In this document: one piece after another, positions 17,060-25,007 of the stretch | Position numbering within the stretch: position 1 is the stretch's first letter | Layout: each line of letters starts with the position of its first letter | From: an uncultured Sulfitobacter sp. | GTDB taxonomy: Bacteria > Pseudomonadota > Alphaproteobacteria > Rhodobacterales > Rhodobacteraceae | NCBI GenBank assembly: GCA_947502265.1 | Contig: CANMZB010000024.1 | Location: 1 to 55,188, forward strand | Direction of reading: 5' to 3' | DNA: 55,188 nt | Translations under genes and position numbers: made by a program | The notes under the pieces: model-generated | What the model was told of the DNA's origin: nothing | Seen by the model: the letters and a program-made list of their open reading frames with translations, nothing else | Databases searched by the model: none

Positions 17060-17587
17060 ATGTCCCACCCGTCTGCGACCGATACAAAAGGCAAACTGCG
17101 CATGCTTTACCGCTTTCTGACAGTGACTGAAACGCTGGTCTGTTATTTGGCTTTTGCCGTAGGAACCCTGGCGCTGATTGTTGATATTTTCGGGCGCGAA
17201 TTTTTGGGTAACGGTATTTTCGGCGCACAGCGCGTTGCGGTCTATGCGATGGCAGTTGCGGGGATGATGGGATTTTCTTACGTGATCACAAACGGCGGCC
17301 ATCTGCGCCCGTCGATTGTCGACAAGCTTTTTCCAGAGCGGCTGCATCCTGCGATGGCGCGGTTTGCGGATCTGCTATCCGCTGCCATGTGCGCAGGTCT
17401 GACCTATGCATCGGCGGTTTTTGTGGCGAGCACGTTTCGCATTGGTGAGCGTGACATGTCACTGCCTTTCAATATCTGGACCGTCCAGACCGTTCTTGTG
17501 GCGGCGTTCGGTTACGCGACATTAAAGTTCCTGATCTTCTTTTTCGAGCCGTCCCTGCGCCCGGTTGAGCAAGGCGAAGCTTTGTGA
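17060..17587 (+). CDS. TRAP transporter small permease (DctQ)
   Basis: A 175-residue membrane protein with four predicted transmembrane helices (about 20-42, 55-78, 98-118, 135-155), the DctQ layout. It forms the membrane part of a sodium-driven TRAP carboxylate or sugar-acid importer together with the next gene; the solute-binding protein is at 20463. Its stop overlaps the GTG start of the large permease. The ligand is unknown, but cluster context points to a pathway substrate or a related sulfur or deoxy-sugar acid. Confidence 0.88.
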   Translation: MSHPSATDTKGKLRMLYRFLTVTETLVCYLAFAVGTLALIVDIFGREFLGNGIFGAQRVAVYAMAVAGMMGFSYVITNGGHLRPSIVDKLFPERLHPAMARFADLLSAAMCAGLTYASAVFVASTFRIGERDMSLPFNIWTVQTVLVAAFGYATLKFLIFFFEPSLRPVEQGEAL

Positions 17588-18846
17588 CAGGCGTTCTCAT
17601 TATAGTCGGGGCATTGGTACTGGTGCTGTTGCGTCAACCGATGGTGCTGGTTCTTGCCTTTGCGGTGCTGTGTATGCACCAATTTGTCGCGCGCAGCTCG
17701 TCGCTTGAATTTTTCATTCAGGACCTGTGGTTCACCATCGACAGCGATGTTTTGTTGCCGATTCCGATGTTTATCCTTGCTGGTAACATCATGAGCCGTG
17801 GCCAGATCGCACAACGTCTGATCGATATCATGGTCGCCCTCACCGCAAACCTGCGGGGCGGTCTTGCGGTTGCGTCTGTATTGGCCTGTGCGGTGTTTGC
17901 TGCCATTTCGGGTTCGTCGATTGTGACACTGGCCGCGATCGGGTCCATTATGTACCCCGCACTGGTAAAGGAGGGGTATTCAAGACCCTTCTCGCTGGGC
18001 CTGCTCTGTACGGGTGGCACGTTGGGGGTTCTGATCCCGCCCTCTATTCCGATGATGCTGTACGGGATCATCACCGAAACCTCGATTGTTAATCTGTTCA
18101 TGGGGGGCGTCGGGCCGGGCATCCTGATGGTTGCCACAATTTCACTATATTGCGTGATCGTTGCGCCGATACCATCGCGCGGTGATTTTTCGGGGCAACG
18201 GCTATTTGTCGCGCTGCGCCGCGGCGGGTTTGCCTTGCTGCTGCCGGTGATCCTGCTGGGCGGAATCTACAGCGGCTATTTCACCGCGACAGAGGCGGCT
18301 GTTGTCTCTCTCGTCTATGCTTTGGTGATCGAGGGGCTGGTCTACCGGGACCTGAAGCTGGCCGACGTGTCGGCCATGCTGGGTGAGACAATCCGGCTGT
18401 TTGGCACCTTGCTGCCACTTCTTGCGCTGGCGGGAAGCTTTAACACGATCCTCGATTATGAAGGTGTGCCAAAACTGCTGGTCGAATGGATGAGTCAATA
18501 TATCGACAATCCGGTTTCCGCCGGCCTGACGATGAATATCATCCTGTTGATCGCTGGGTGCTTTATGGACATGGGATCGGCAATCCTGATCCTGTCCCCG
18601 CTGCTGCTGCCCTTGATGCAAACTCAAGGGTTTGATCCGGTGCATATCGGTGTCGTGACGACGATCAACCTCGAAATAGGCTATATCACCCCGCCTGTGG
18701 GTATCAATCTTTTCATTGCGATGGGCGTCTTCCGGGAAAGTTTCACGATGATTGTGCGTGGCATCTGGCCGTTTGTGTTGCTGATGTTGGTGCCCTTGCT
18801 GATCACGACCTATGTGCCGTGGATTGTCTATCTGTTTATCCCCTAA
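17584..18846 (+). CDS. TRAP transporter large permease (DctM)
   Basis: A 420-residue DctM-family permease with about a dozen hydrophobic helices and the family signatures ISGSSIVTLAAIGSIMYPAL and GTLGVLIPPSIPMMLYG, repeated in the second half as LEIGYITPPVGINLFI. It starts at GTG 17584, overlapping the DctQ stop (GTGA). It carries the substrate and sodium path. Confidence 0.92.
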   Translation: MTGVLIIVGALVLVLLRQPMVLVLAFAVLCMHQFVARSSSLEFFIQDLWFTIDSDVLLPIPMFILAGNIMSRGQIAQRLIDIMVALTANLRGGLAVASVLACAVFAAISGSSIVTLAAIGSIMYPALVKEGYSRPFSLGLLCTGGTLGVLIPPSIPMMLYGIITETSIVNLFMGGVGPGILMVATISLYCVIVAPIPSRGDFSGQRLFVALRRGGFALLLPVILLGGIYSGYFTATEAAVVSLVYALVIEGLVYRDLKLADVSAMLGETIRLFGTLLPLLALAGSFNTILDYEGVPKLLVEWMSQYIDNPVSAGLTMNIILLIAGCFMDMGSAILILSPLLLPLMQTQGFDPVHIGVVTTINLEIGYITPPVGINLFIAMGVFRESFTMIVRGIWPFVLLMLVPLLITTYVPWIVYLFIP

Positions 18847-18877
18847 GTCCTACGATACCGAAAGAAGGAAGCCTGCC

Positions 18878-20425
18878 ATGAACGGCGCCGACGCACTTTG
18901 CGAAACATTGCTCGCACACGGCATTGATACCTGTTTTGCCAATCCGGGCACCTCCGAGATGCACTTTGTTTCTGCGCTTGACCGCCAGCCGGGAATGCGG
19001 TGCATTCTGGGCCTGTTCGAAGGTGTCGTAACGGGGGCCGCAGATGGCTATGGCCGCATGGCGGATCGCCCCGCTGCGACATTGCTGCATCTTGGACCGG
19101 GTTTGGGCAATGGTCTGGCCAATTTGCACAACGCAAAACGTGGCGGATCTCCGGTGCTGAACATCGTCGGTGATCACGCCACCTACCATTTGAAATATGA
19201 CGCGCCGCTTACCAGCGATATTGCGGCCATTTCGGGCGCTGTTTCGGATTGGGTGCGCAGCATTGCGGATGCAGACAGCGTGTCGGGCGACACACGCGAT
19301 GCAATTTACGCGGCGATGCAACCTCCCGGTAAGGTCGCCACATTGATATTGCCTGCGGACGCGGCATGGGGCGATACAGACATCGTTGTGCAACCTCAGG
19401 CAGCCCCGGCCAGGCGGGCACCGGATGAAAACGCAATACGCGCGGCGGCCAAAGCCATACGCGCCGACGGACCGGCCACCACCCTTTTGCTCGGCGATAT
19501 GGCGTTGCGCGGTGAGGCATTGGAAACCGCAGGCCGTATCGCGGTTGCCACAGGTGCGCGGCTGTTGGCTGAACAATCCAACAAGCGACTTGAACGGGGC
19601 GCGGGACGGGTCGCGCTGGACCGGGTGAAGTACCGAGTTTCGGACGCAACCAAAGAATTCGCTGACACCACATCGCTGATACTGGTGGGCGCGCGGTCTC
19701 CGGTTGCGTTCTTTGCCTATCCCGATCAGCCAAGTACACCGATCCAGGAACACACCGACGTGATCGAGCTGGCTGATGACGCGTGCGATCAGGCCGCCGC
19801 ACTTGCTATGCTTGCTGATGAACTCGGCGTTGGAAATGTTGTTGTTCCGCAGGCCGTTCTAAGGGAAGGCACGCGCGCAGAGGGGACATTGACTGTCGCT
19901 GCGGTGGCTGAAGCCATCGCCGGCCTCCTGCCGGAAAATGCCATTATTGTTGACGAGGCTATCACCGGTGGCCGTGCGCTTTATGCGGCCACGCAAGACG
20001 CGGCGCCGCATGACTATCTCCAACTAACCGGTGGCGCCATTGGTAGCGGCATGCCGATGGCGACTGGCGCCGCTGTAGCATGCCCAGACCGAAAGGTCAT
20101 ATCGGTCGAGGCAGACGGAAGCGGTATGTACACGCTCCAGGCACTGTGGACGCAAGCGCGGGAAAATTTGGACGTGGTCACCGTAATATTGTCCAATCGT
20201 TCCTATGCCATCCTTCATGCAGAGTTGAAGGATGTCGGTGCGAACAAGGCCGGAAAAAATGCGTCGCTTATGCTTGATCTTGACCGGCCGGAACTGGACT
20301 GGTGTGCGTTGGCCAAAGGCGCTGGCGTGGAATCGGCTCGCGTAAACACGATACAGGATTTCTACAAACTACTCGCCACCGCCATGAAACGGCGCGGGCC
20401 TTTCATGATCGAAGCTGTGCTTTGA
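18878..20425 (+). CDS. Thiamine-diphosphate enzyme, acetolactate synthase-like
   Basis: A 515-residue three-domain TPP enzyme. The pyrimidine-binding domain has the cofactor-activating Glu in LGLFEGVVTGAADGYGR. A central domain follows (about 190-320), then the C-terminal PP domain with EADGSGMYTLQALWTQAREN and ILSN, the place of the usual GDG...NN motif. The first Gly is Ala and the first Asn is Ser, as in some acetolactate-synthase-like relatives of benzoylformate decarboxylase. The likely chemistry is decarboxylation or carboligation of a 2-oxo or 2-hydroxyacyl substrate. No regulatory subunit is nearby, so branched-chain synthesis is unlikely. ATG 18878 is preceded by GAAGGAA. Confidence 0.82.
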   Translation: MNGADALCETLLAHGIDTCFANPGTSEMHFVSALDRQPGMRCILGLFEGVVTGAADGYGRMADRPAATLLHLGPGLGNGLANLHNAKRGGSPVLNIVGDHATYHLKYDAPLTSDIAAISGAVSDWVRSIADADSVSGDTRDAIYAAMQPPGKVATLILPADAAWGDTDIVVQPQAAPARRAPDENAIRAAAKAIRADGPATTLLLGDMALRGEALETAGRIAVATGARLLAEQSNKRLERGAGRVALDRVKYRVSDATKEFADTTSLILVGARSPVAFFAYPDQPSTPIQEHTDVIELADDACDQAAALAMLADELGVGNVVVPQAVLREGTRAEGTLTVAAVAEAIAGLLPENAIIVDEAITGGRALYAATQDAAPHDYLQLTGGAIGSGMPMATGAAVACPDRKVISVEADGSGMYTLQALWTQARENLDVVTVILSNRSYAILHAELKDVGANKAGKNASLMLDLDRPELDWCALAKGAGVESARVNTIQDFYKLLATAMKRRGPFMIEAVL

Positions 20426-20462
20426 GCTACAGTATGAACAGAAACCTGAAGGAGGAAAAACC

Positions 20463-21467
20463 ATGAAGAAACCAATCGGGAAATTTGCAGCACTCGGCCT
20501 TGTCGCGTTGATGGCGCTGCCGACAACAGCCAACGCCGAAGAGGTGATGCGGATCGCGGGCTCCCTGCGGGAAGGATCGATGATGCGCGGCATCATTCAG
20601 ACCTTCATCGACAACTTTAACGAAAAGTCCGGCGACGACTACAAAATCGAATATCAATTCGTCGGAAATGATCAGGAGATGACCCAGCAGGTTATTCGTG
20701 GCCGTCTTGAGATTGGCACAACGGGTCTTGCCGGTGCGGCCGTGTCGGTGCCTCCCGGAGCTGTTATGTCGATGCCTTACCTGTGGGACACCGATGCGCA
20801 GCGTCGCTGGGCAACCGACAATGTTGTGCGACCCGTTCTGGGTGACATCTTTAAGGAAAACGGTCTGGTATTGCTGGGCATGGGGGATGCAGGCTGGTCG
20901 AATATGTTCTGCAAGGACAGCTGTAGCAGGCCAGAAGAGATCAAGGGCCAGCGGTTCCGCATTCCGCCCGCTGCATCTGCGCGCGCATTCTGGGAACAGG
21001 TCGGCGTGAACGGCGTGCAATTGTCTTTGCCCGATTTCTTCACCGGACTTGAGCAGGGCATGGTAGAAGGCGGAGATTTGCCGCTGACCTTTTTTGTGAC
21101 CACTCCGGCTGCAGAGTTTGCCAAAACCTACGTCACAACCCACCAGTATCACCACGAGCAGGTGTTTTTCGTCAACAAACGCTACTTTGACGGGTTGCCC
21201 GAACCAATCCAGACTCTACTTGTCTCGGCGATGCCATCTACCCAGGAAATGCGCGAACGCCAGGATGCCGAAGAAGCACTTCAAGTTGAAAGATTCGAGA
21301 AGAAAGGCGGCAAATTTGTTGATCTGGACGACGCGCAGAAGAAAGCGTGGGCCGGCTTGATGGCGGAAGACACCCACGCCAAGCTGCTTGCAACGCTGCC
21401 GGACGGAGCACAAGAGCTCTACGACGCCGTGCAGGATGGTAAAGCCCAGTACGCCGCACAAAAATAA
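20463..21467 (+). CDS. TRAP transporter solute-binding protein (DctP)
   Basis: A 334-residue periplasmic receptor. Signal peptide KFAALGLVALMALPTTANA with predicted cleavage before EEVMR, then the DctP fold with IEYQFVGNDQEMTQQVIRGR, LEIGTTG, PEEIKGQRFRIPP and FFTGLEQGMVEGG. A strong GAAGGAGG precedes ATG 20463. Two cysteines (CKDSC, near residue 155) are unusual for the family and may form a disulfide. It serves the DctQM pair upstream, separated from it by the TPP enzyme gene. A terminator follows. Confidence 0.9.
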   Translation: MKKPIGKFAALGLVALMALPTTANAEEVMRIAGSLREGSMMRGIIQTFIDNFNEKSGDDYKIEYQFVGNDQEMTQQVIRGRLEIGTTGLAGAAVSVPPGAVMSMPYLWDTDAQRRWATDNVVRPVLGDIFKENGLVLLGMGDAGWSNMFCKDSCSRPEEIKGQRFRIPPAASARAFWEQVGVNGVQLSLPDFFTGLEQGMVEGGDLPLTFFVTTPAAEFAKTYVTTHQYHHEQVFFVNKRYFDGLPEPIQTLLVSAMPSTQEMRERQDAEEALQVERFEKKGGKFVDLDDAQKKAWAGLMAEDTHAKLLATLPDGAQELYDAVQDGKAQYAAQK

Positions 21468-21477
21468 GCTATCAGAG

Positions 21478-21505
21478 CGCGCCGGAGGGTCCGGCGCGTC
21501 TTTTC
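21478..21505 (+). terminator. Intrinsic terminator after dctP
   Basis: Perfect 9-bp stem CGCGCCGGA/TCCGGCGCG with loop GGG, followed by TCTTTTC, 11 bases after the dctP stop. Confidence 0.85.
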
Positions 21506-21536
21506 CCATGTAATTGTTGCTAAACCGGAACCTAAT

Positions 21537-22109
21537 ATGACCGAAAAACCCATCAGCCGCTTTCCCGTTCCCTCAATCGACGATATGCCTGACGACATCG
21601 CCGACCGCATTCGCGCGGTGCAGGAAAAATCAGGCTTTGTGCCCAACGTATTTCTGACGCTGGCACACCGGCCCGATGAATTTCGTGCATTTTTTGCCTA
21701 TCATGACGCACTAATGGACAAGCCCGGAAACCTCACCAAAGCCGAACGCGAAATGATTGTGGTCGCGACAAGTAACGTGAACCAATGCCAGTACTGCGTC
21801 GTTGCGCATGGTGCGATCCTGCGCATCAGGGCCAAAGATCCGCTGATCTCCGATCAGGTCGCGGTGAACTACCGTAAAGCCGACATAACCGATCGTCAAA
21901 GTGCGATGCTGGATTTCGCAATGAAAGTGTCCCAGTCTGCTTATGAAGTCAGTGAGGAAGATTTCGACACACTCCGCGCGCATGACTTTGACATGGAAGA
22001 TGTCTGGGACATTGCGGGAATCGCTGCTTTCTTTGGTCTGTCCAACCGTATGGCTAACGTGACGAGCATGCGCCCGAACGAAGAATTCTATGGCATGGGC
22101 CGCGGCTGA
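21537..22109 (+). CDS. AhpD-like peroxidase-related protein
   Basis: A 190-residue member of the carboxymuconolactone decarboxylase/AhpD superfamily, peroxidase-related subgroup, with the redox motif CQYCVVAH near residues 84-91 and the flanking NLTKAEREMIVVATSNVN. The cysteine pair and His suggest thiol-dependent peroxide or hydroperoxide reduction in the cytoplasm. It follows the terminator of the transporter genes, so it may have its own promoter. It is convergent with mtnK. A protective role against reactive thio compounds or aldehydes made by the cluster is conceivable but speculative. Confidence 0.82.
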   Translation: MTEKPISRFPVPSIDDMPDDIADRIRAVQEKSGFVPNVFLTLAHRPDEFRAFFAYHDALMDKPGNLTKAEREMIVVATSNVNQCQYCVVAHGAILRIRAKDPLISDQVAVNYRKADITDRQSAMLDFAMKVSQSAYEVSEEDFDTLRAHDFDMEDVWDIAGIAAFFGLSNRMANVTSMRPNEEFYGMGRG

Positions 22110-22115
22110 AGTACG

Positions 22116-23360
22116 CTAGGGTACGTTGCGGGCCGCTGCTGTCAGTTGTGCAATATCTGTGACAGGGGCGGCGCGGCCAAGAATTGCACAGGCCATGTCG
22201 AGGGCCGCCGCCTCCAGAGGCGCGCGGCGCTTTGCATCCTCGATAGAGTCAAATTCTATCACGTGAGCGCGACCGATGACACGGCGCACAATTTCGACAG
22301 CAGCAAAACCCGCGGTCTCGTTCAGTACCTGAGCGAGATACGCTTGCAGGTGGCTCCGGGCCGCGACGGATCCTGCGGCGTCCTCAAACCGGGTCGCGCT
22401 GAAGGCCCCTCCGGTTCGATTGTCCTGCCAAAGTGCGGTGAACTTGCGCTCGAAACCGGTCCAGATGGATTCAATATCATCCAATAGCCCGTCGCAGCGT
22501 GCGGCGGATGCACCATGGGCGGGCAGTGCAAAGTAGGCCAGAAAAAGGTTGCCAATCAACATTCCGATGTCAAAACCCATCGGGCCGAATGTCGCGAATT
22601 CGGTATCGAAGAGATAGGTCTCGTCTTGGGTCAGCAGGACCGATCCGCTGTGCAAATCACCGTGCAACAGAGCATCTGTGCGGGTCAGAAAAGCCAGTTT
22701 CAATTGCTCTACGCGCAGACGAATGGCGGGATCGGTTTGCAACCGCGTGACGTGTTTGTCCAGTTGTGGAGTCGTCCAGTTGTTATCCTGAGAGCCTGCA
22801 AACGCCTGGTTGAAAACCAGCCGTTCGGTAATTTCGCACAACTCCACATTCAGCGCAAATTCTGCTACCAGTGGCCGCTTTTGCGCAGGCAGCATCGCAT
22901 AGTCGGACGTACCAAAGAGGGTGTTGGCAAGGTAGGTCGATATATGGTCGGCAAATAGCGGGTACACATTTCCCTCTATCAACCCCTTTCGCATGATTTT
23001 ATGGGGCGACAGGAACCGCATGGCAAGTATCGAAGCCTCGGAGTTATAATCATACACTTCAGGGATATGTTCCGGTGCCAATTCACGGAACAGCTGCAGT
23101 GCGCGGGCCTCGAATTTCAGACGGTCAGGTGTTAGTGCGCGGGCGCCCCCCGACATCCGGGAGAAATTGGGTGCATGTTTGATCGCCATTTGAGCATCAG
23201 AAGATTGTACGCGGTAAATGTAATTCAGGTTCCCATCCCCGATTTCCCTAATTTCAGCGGTTTCCAATGAGTCGCCGAAGATTTGCGCAAGCACGGCTTG
23301 GTCCGCGATGTGCTGGCGCAGGTAGTCCGGATTTGAATGATCGGCAGGAACGTCAGGCAT
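22116..23360 (-). CDS. mtnK: S-methyl-5-thioribose kinase
   Basis: A 414-residue aminoglycoside-phosphotransferase-fold kinase matching MtnK, which phosphorylates 5-methylthioribose at C1 using ATP. Motifs are EIGDGNLNYIYRVQ (glycine-rich loop), the Lys in MAIKHAPNF, the catalytic loop HGDLHSGSV, and DTEFATFGPMGFDIGMLIGN with the metal-binding Asp. ATG 23360 is preceded by AAGGTGAC; the longer frame to 23405 lacks a good start. It is transcribed towards the plus-strand cluster and gives the first step of a kinase-isomerase-aldolase route. DrdK-type 5-deoxyribose kinases are close relatives, so 5-deoxyribose is a possible substrate. Confidence 0.88.
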   Translation of the reverse strand: MPDVPADHSNPDYLRQHIADQAVLAQIFGDSLETAEIREIGDGNLNYIYRVQSSDAQMAIKHAPNFSRMSGGARALTPDRLKFEARALQLFRELAPEHIPEVYDYNSEASILAMRFLSPHKIMRKGLIEGNVYPLFADHISTYLANTLFGTSDYAMLPAQKRPLVAEFALNVELCEITERLVFNQAFAGSQDNNWTTPQLDKHVTRLQTDPAIRLRVEQLKLAFLTRTDALLHGDLHSGSVLLTQDETYLFDTEFATFGPMGFDIGMLIGNLFLAYFALPAHGASAARCDGLLDDIESIWTGFERKFTALWQDNRTGGAFSATRFEDAAGSVAARSHLQAYLAQVLNETAGFAAVEIVRRVIGRAHVIEFDSIEDAKRRAPLEAAALDMACAILGRAAPVTDIAQLTAAARNVP

Positions 23361-23492
23361 GAGTGTCACCTTGTTGAAATTTGGGAAAGCGATTTCGCCG
23401 CACAATACAATGGTTCACTCAGGTATCTCAGCCCGATCTTATCAAGTCAACTTCGAGAGCGCTTCAGGTAATCGGAGGTTCCGCATAGAAGG

Positions 23493-23516
23493 GCGGCTTG
23501 CAGGCCCTTTTTCTAA
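23493..23516. other. Small hairpin between mtnK and the acyl-CoA dehydrogenase fragment
   Basis: AAGGGC and GCCCTT flank a 9-base loop and are followed by TTTCT on the plus strand. It may be a weak terminator, but no plus-strand gene precedes it. Confidence 0.3.
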
Positions 23517-23560
23517 ACAGGCAGTCTAGACAACGAAACATTCAACGGAGTTGACGGCGT

Positions 23561-24300
23561 CTATTTGCTGTCGGGTTCCGTCGCCTCGCGCGACCGGAGG
23601 TATGAGCGGACCATATCCCGCGCAATAATAACCTGTTGAATTTGGGAAGTGCCGTCAATGATGCGAAAGACCCGCAGATCCCGAAAGAACCTTTCGACCG
23701 ACTTTTTCTTGAGATAACCTACACCACCGTGGATCTGGAGCGCACGATCGGCAATGCGGCTGCCCATCTCGGATGCAAACAACTTTGCCGAGGCAACATC
23801 CGCCGAAACCCGCTGCCCTTCGTCCATCCGCCGTGCGACATCGACGACAAGCGCACGCGCGGCCAGAATCTCGGTTCTGCTGTCGGCGAGCATGGATTGG
23901 ATCATGCCGAAATCCGCAATCCTGCTGCCGAACTGTTTGCGCTCGCAGGCATATGCCAAAGCCTCGTCCAGAACGCGTTCCGAAGCACCGACACAGACTG
24001 CCGCGACATGCAATCGCGCCTTGTCCAAAGACCGGAAAGCCAATGAAAAGCCTTTTCCGATCTCACCTACAACAGCCTCGGAGCTCACACGGCACTCGTT
24101 CAGTGTGATGGACGCGATATGTGCGCCGTCAAGACCCAGCTTGGGATCGGACGGCCCGACATTGAAACCAGCCGCTCCGCGATCTACGATAAATGCGGTC
24201 GCGCCTTGTGGGCCGGTGTCTTGCGCCTGCCGGACAACTTTAGCCAGCACAATAAATACATCCGCCTCAGGCGCGTTCCCGACATAGGTTTTGACGCCGG
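23561..24300 (-). pseudogene. Acyl-CoA dehydrogenase, N-terminally truncated
   Basis: About 246 residues of an acyl-CoA dehydrogenase: the middle beta domain (SGVKTYVGNAPEADVFI, GLDGAHIASITLNECRV) and the C-terminal FAD-binding helical domain (ACERKQFGSRIADFGMIQSM, LQIHGGVGYL, IIDGTSQIQQVIIARDMVR). The Glu base of medium-chain enzymes is Asp here. The first 130 or so residues are missing, replaced in the same frame by a piece of IS110 transposase, giving a chimeric open frame 24469-23561. Without its N-terminal domain the protein should not be active. Confidence 0.8.
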
Positions 24301-24754
24301 ACAATCTGATCCCAAAACTAGCCAGCAAATCTCGTATCGTGTTTTCTGTGTTCATGCGCGTCTTGATTGCAACTTCCCGGGCGCGCAAAAGCGCGCGACG
24401 TTCTTGGGCAAGGCGGCTCTTGACCTCAATCTTTTTGTAAAAACCCGTCCGCGACAGGTCCGACAGCATGGCAGCGTTTCTCGTCAGTTTTGTTGTGCAT
24501 CTGGCTCAGAACTGCATGAGCTGACGAGCATCGATACAAACCATGAGAAGGCCCCTCTGGCTGAGTTAATCATACAGCCAGTTAGCCATTCGACCGGTTT
24601 CCAGGACGACACAGACGATATGCTCCATATCTGCGCTCATAGCGCGTGAGAGTACATCTGGGTCGGCCGGCTTTTTGAAAGATGTCACTATGTCACCGCG
24701 ATATCCCGCAGTTTCATCTTTCGAAACATCAAGACCAACATAATAACGTTTCAT
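24301..24754 (-). pseudogene. IS110-family transposase, N-terminal part (degenerate)
   Basis: From ATG 24754: MKRYYVGLDVSKDETAGYRG carries the first Asp of the DEDD motif. SADMEHIVCVVLETGRMANW follows and ends at an in-frame TAA (24568-24566). Homology goes on as VCIDAR, then AHAVLSQMHNKTDE in another frame, and returns as AAMLSDLSRTGF, VKSRLAQERRALLRAREVAI and ENTIRDLLASFGIRL before joining the acyl-CoA dehydrogenase at about 24300. So the fragment has one stop and two compensating frameshifts and lacks the C-terminal Ser domain. Confidence 0.82.
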
Positions 24755-24839
24755 CTCAGCTCTCCTTTTTCTGGTGCAGCCACTGTGCACCGTCTGAGAG
24801 CGCGGATGATCAATTACTCAGAGTGATATCCATGGCCCA

Positions 24840-24995
24840 GACGATTTGCCCGATCAACCGTCAGCCCCCGGAGCAGGTAAGGATAAATTTTGTGCTAAGG
24901 CGCTTGCTCCGTTTGTCTGTGATCCAAATGTGCCGGTCGAACCGGATATTGCGCGGCTGCGTGATGCAATGATGGTGGCTTTTGACCGGGGTTAA
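24840..24995 (+). pseudogene. 3' remnant of an unidentified gene
   Basis: A plus-strand frame without a start reads DDLPDQPSAPGAGKDKFCAK, then CDPNVPVEPDIARLRDAMMV and ends at TAA 24993-24995 inside a hairpin. The composition looks like a genuine protein C terminus, but I cannot assign a family. Its 5' part was probably lost with the IS110 rearrangement. Confidence 0.35.
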
Positions 24996-25006
24996 CCGGT
25001 CAAAAG
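24979..25006. terminator. Hairpin after the dctM gene
   Basis: Perfect 11-bp stem CTTTTGACCGG/CCGGTCAAAAG with a 6-base loop, directly after the stop of the minus-strand dctM (25008). It has no T-run beyond the stem, so it could be a processing or bidirectional end signal. Confidence 0.6.
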
Positions 25007-25007
25007 T

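Noticed and set aside
18836..19753. 305-codon minus-strand open frame
   Set aside because: Opposite strand of the TPP enzyme gene; Cys/Arg-rich composition without domain.
18878..20425. Oxalyl-CoA decarboxylase paired with the CaiB-type CoA-transferase (oxalate degradation)
   Set aside because: The TPP protein matches acetolactate-synthase-like/benzoylformate decarboxylase relatives rather than oxalyl-CoA decarboxylase, and the CoA-transferase is not adjacent to it.
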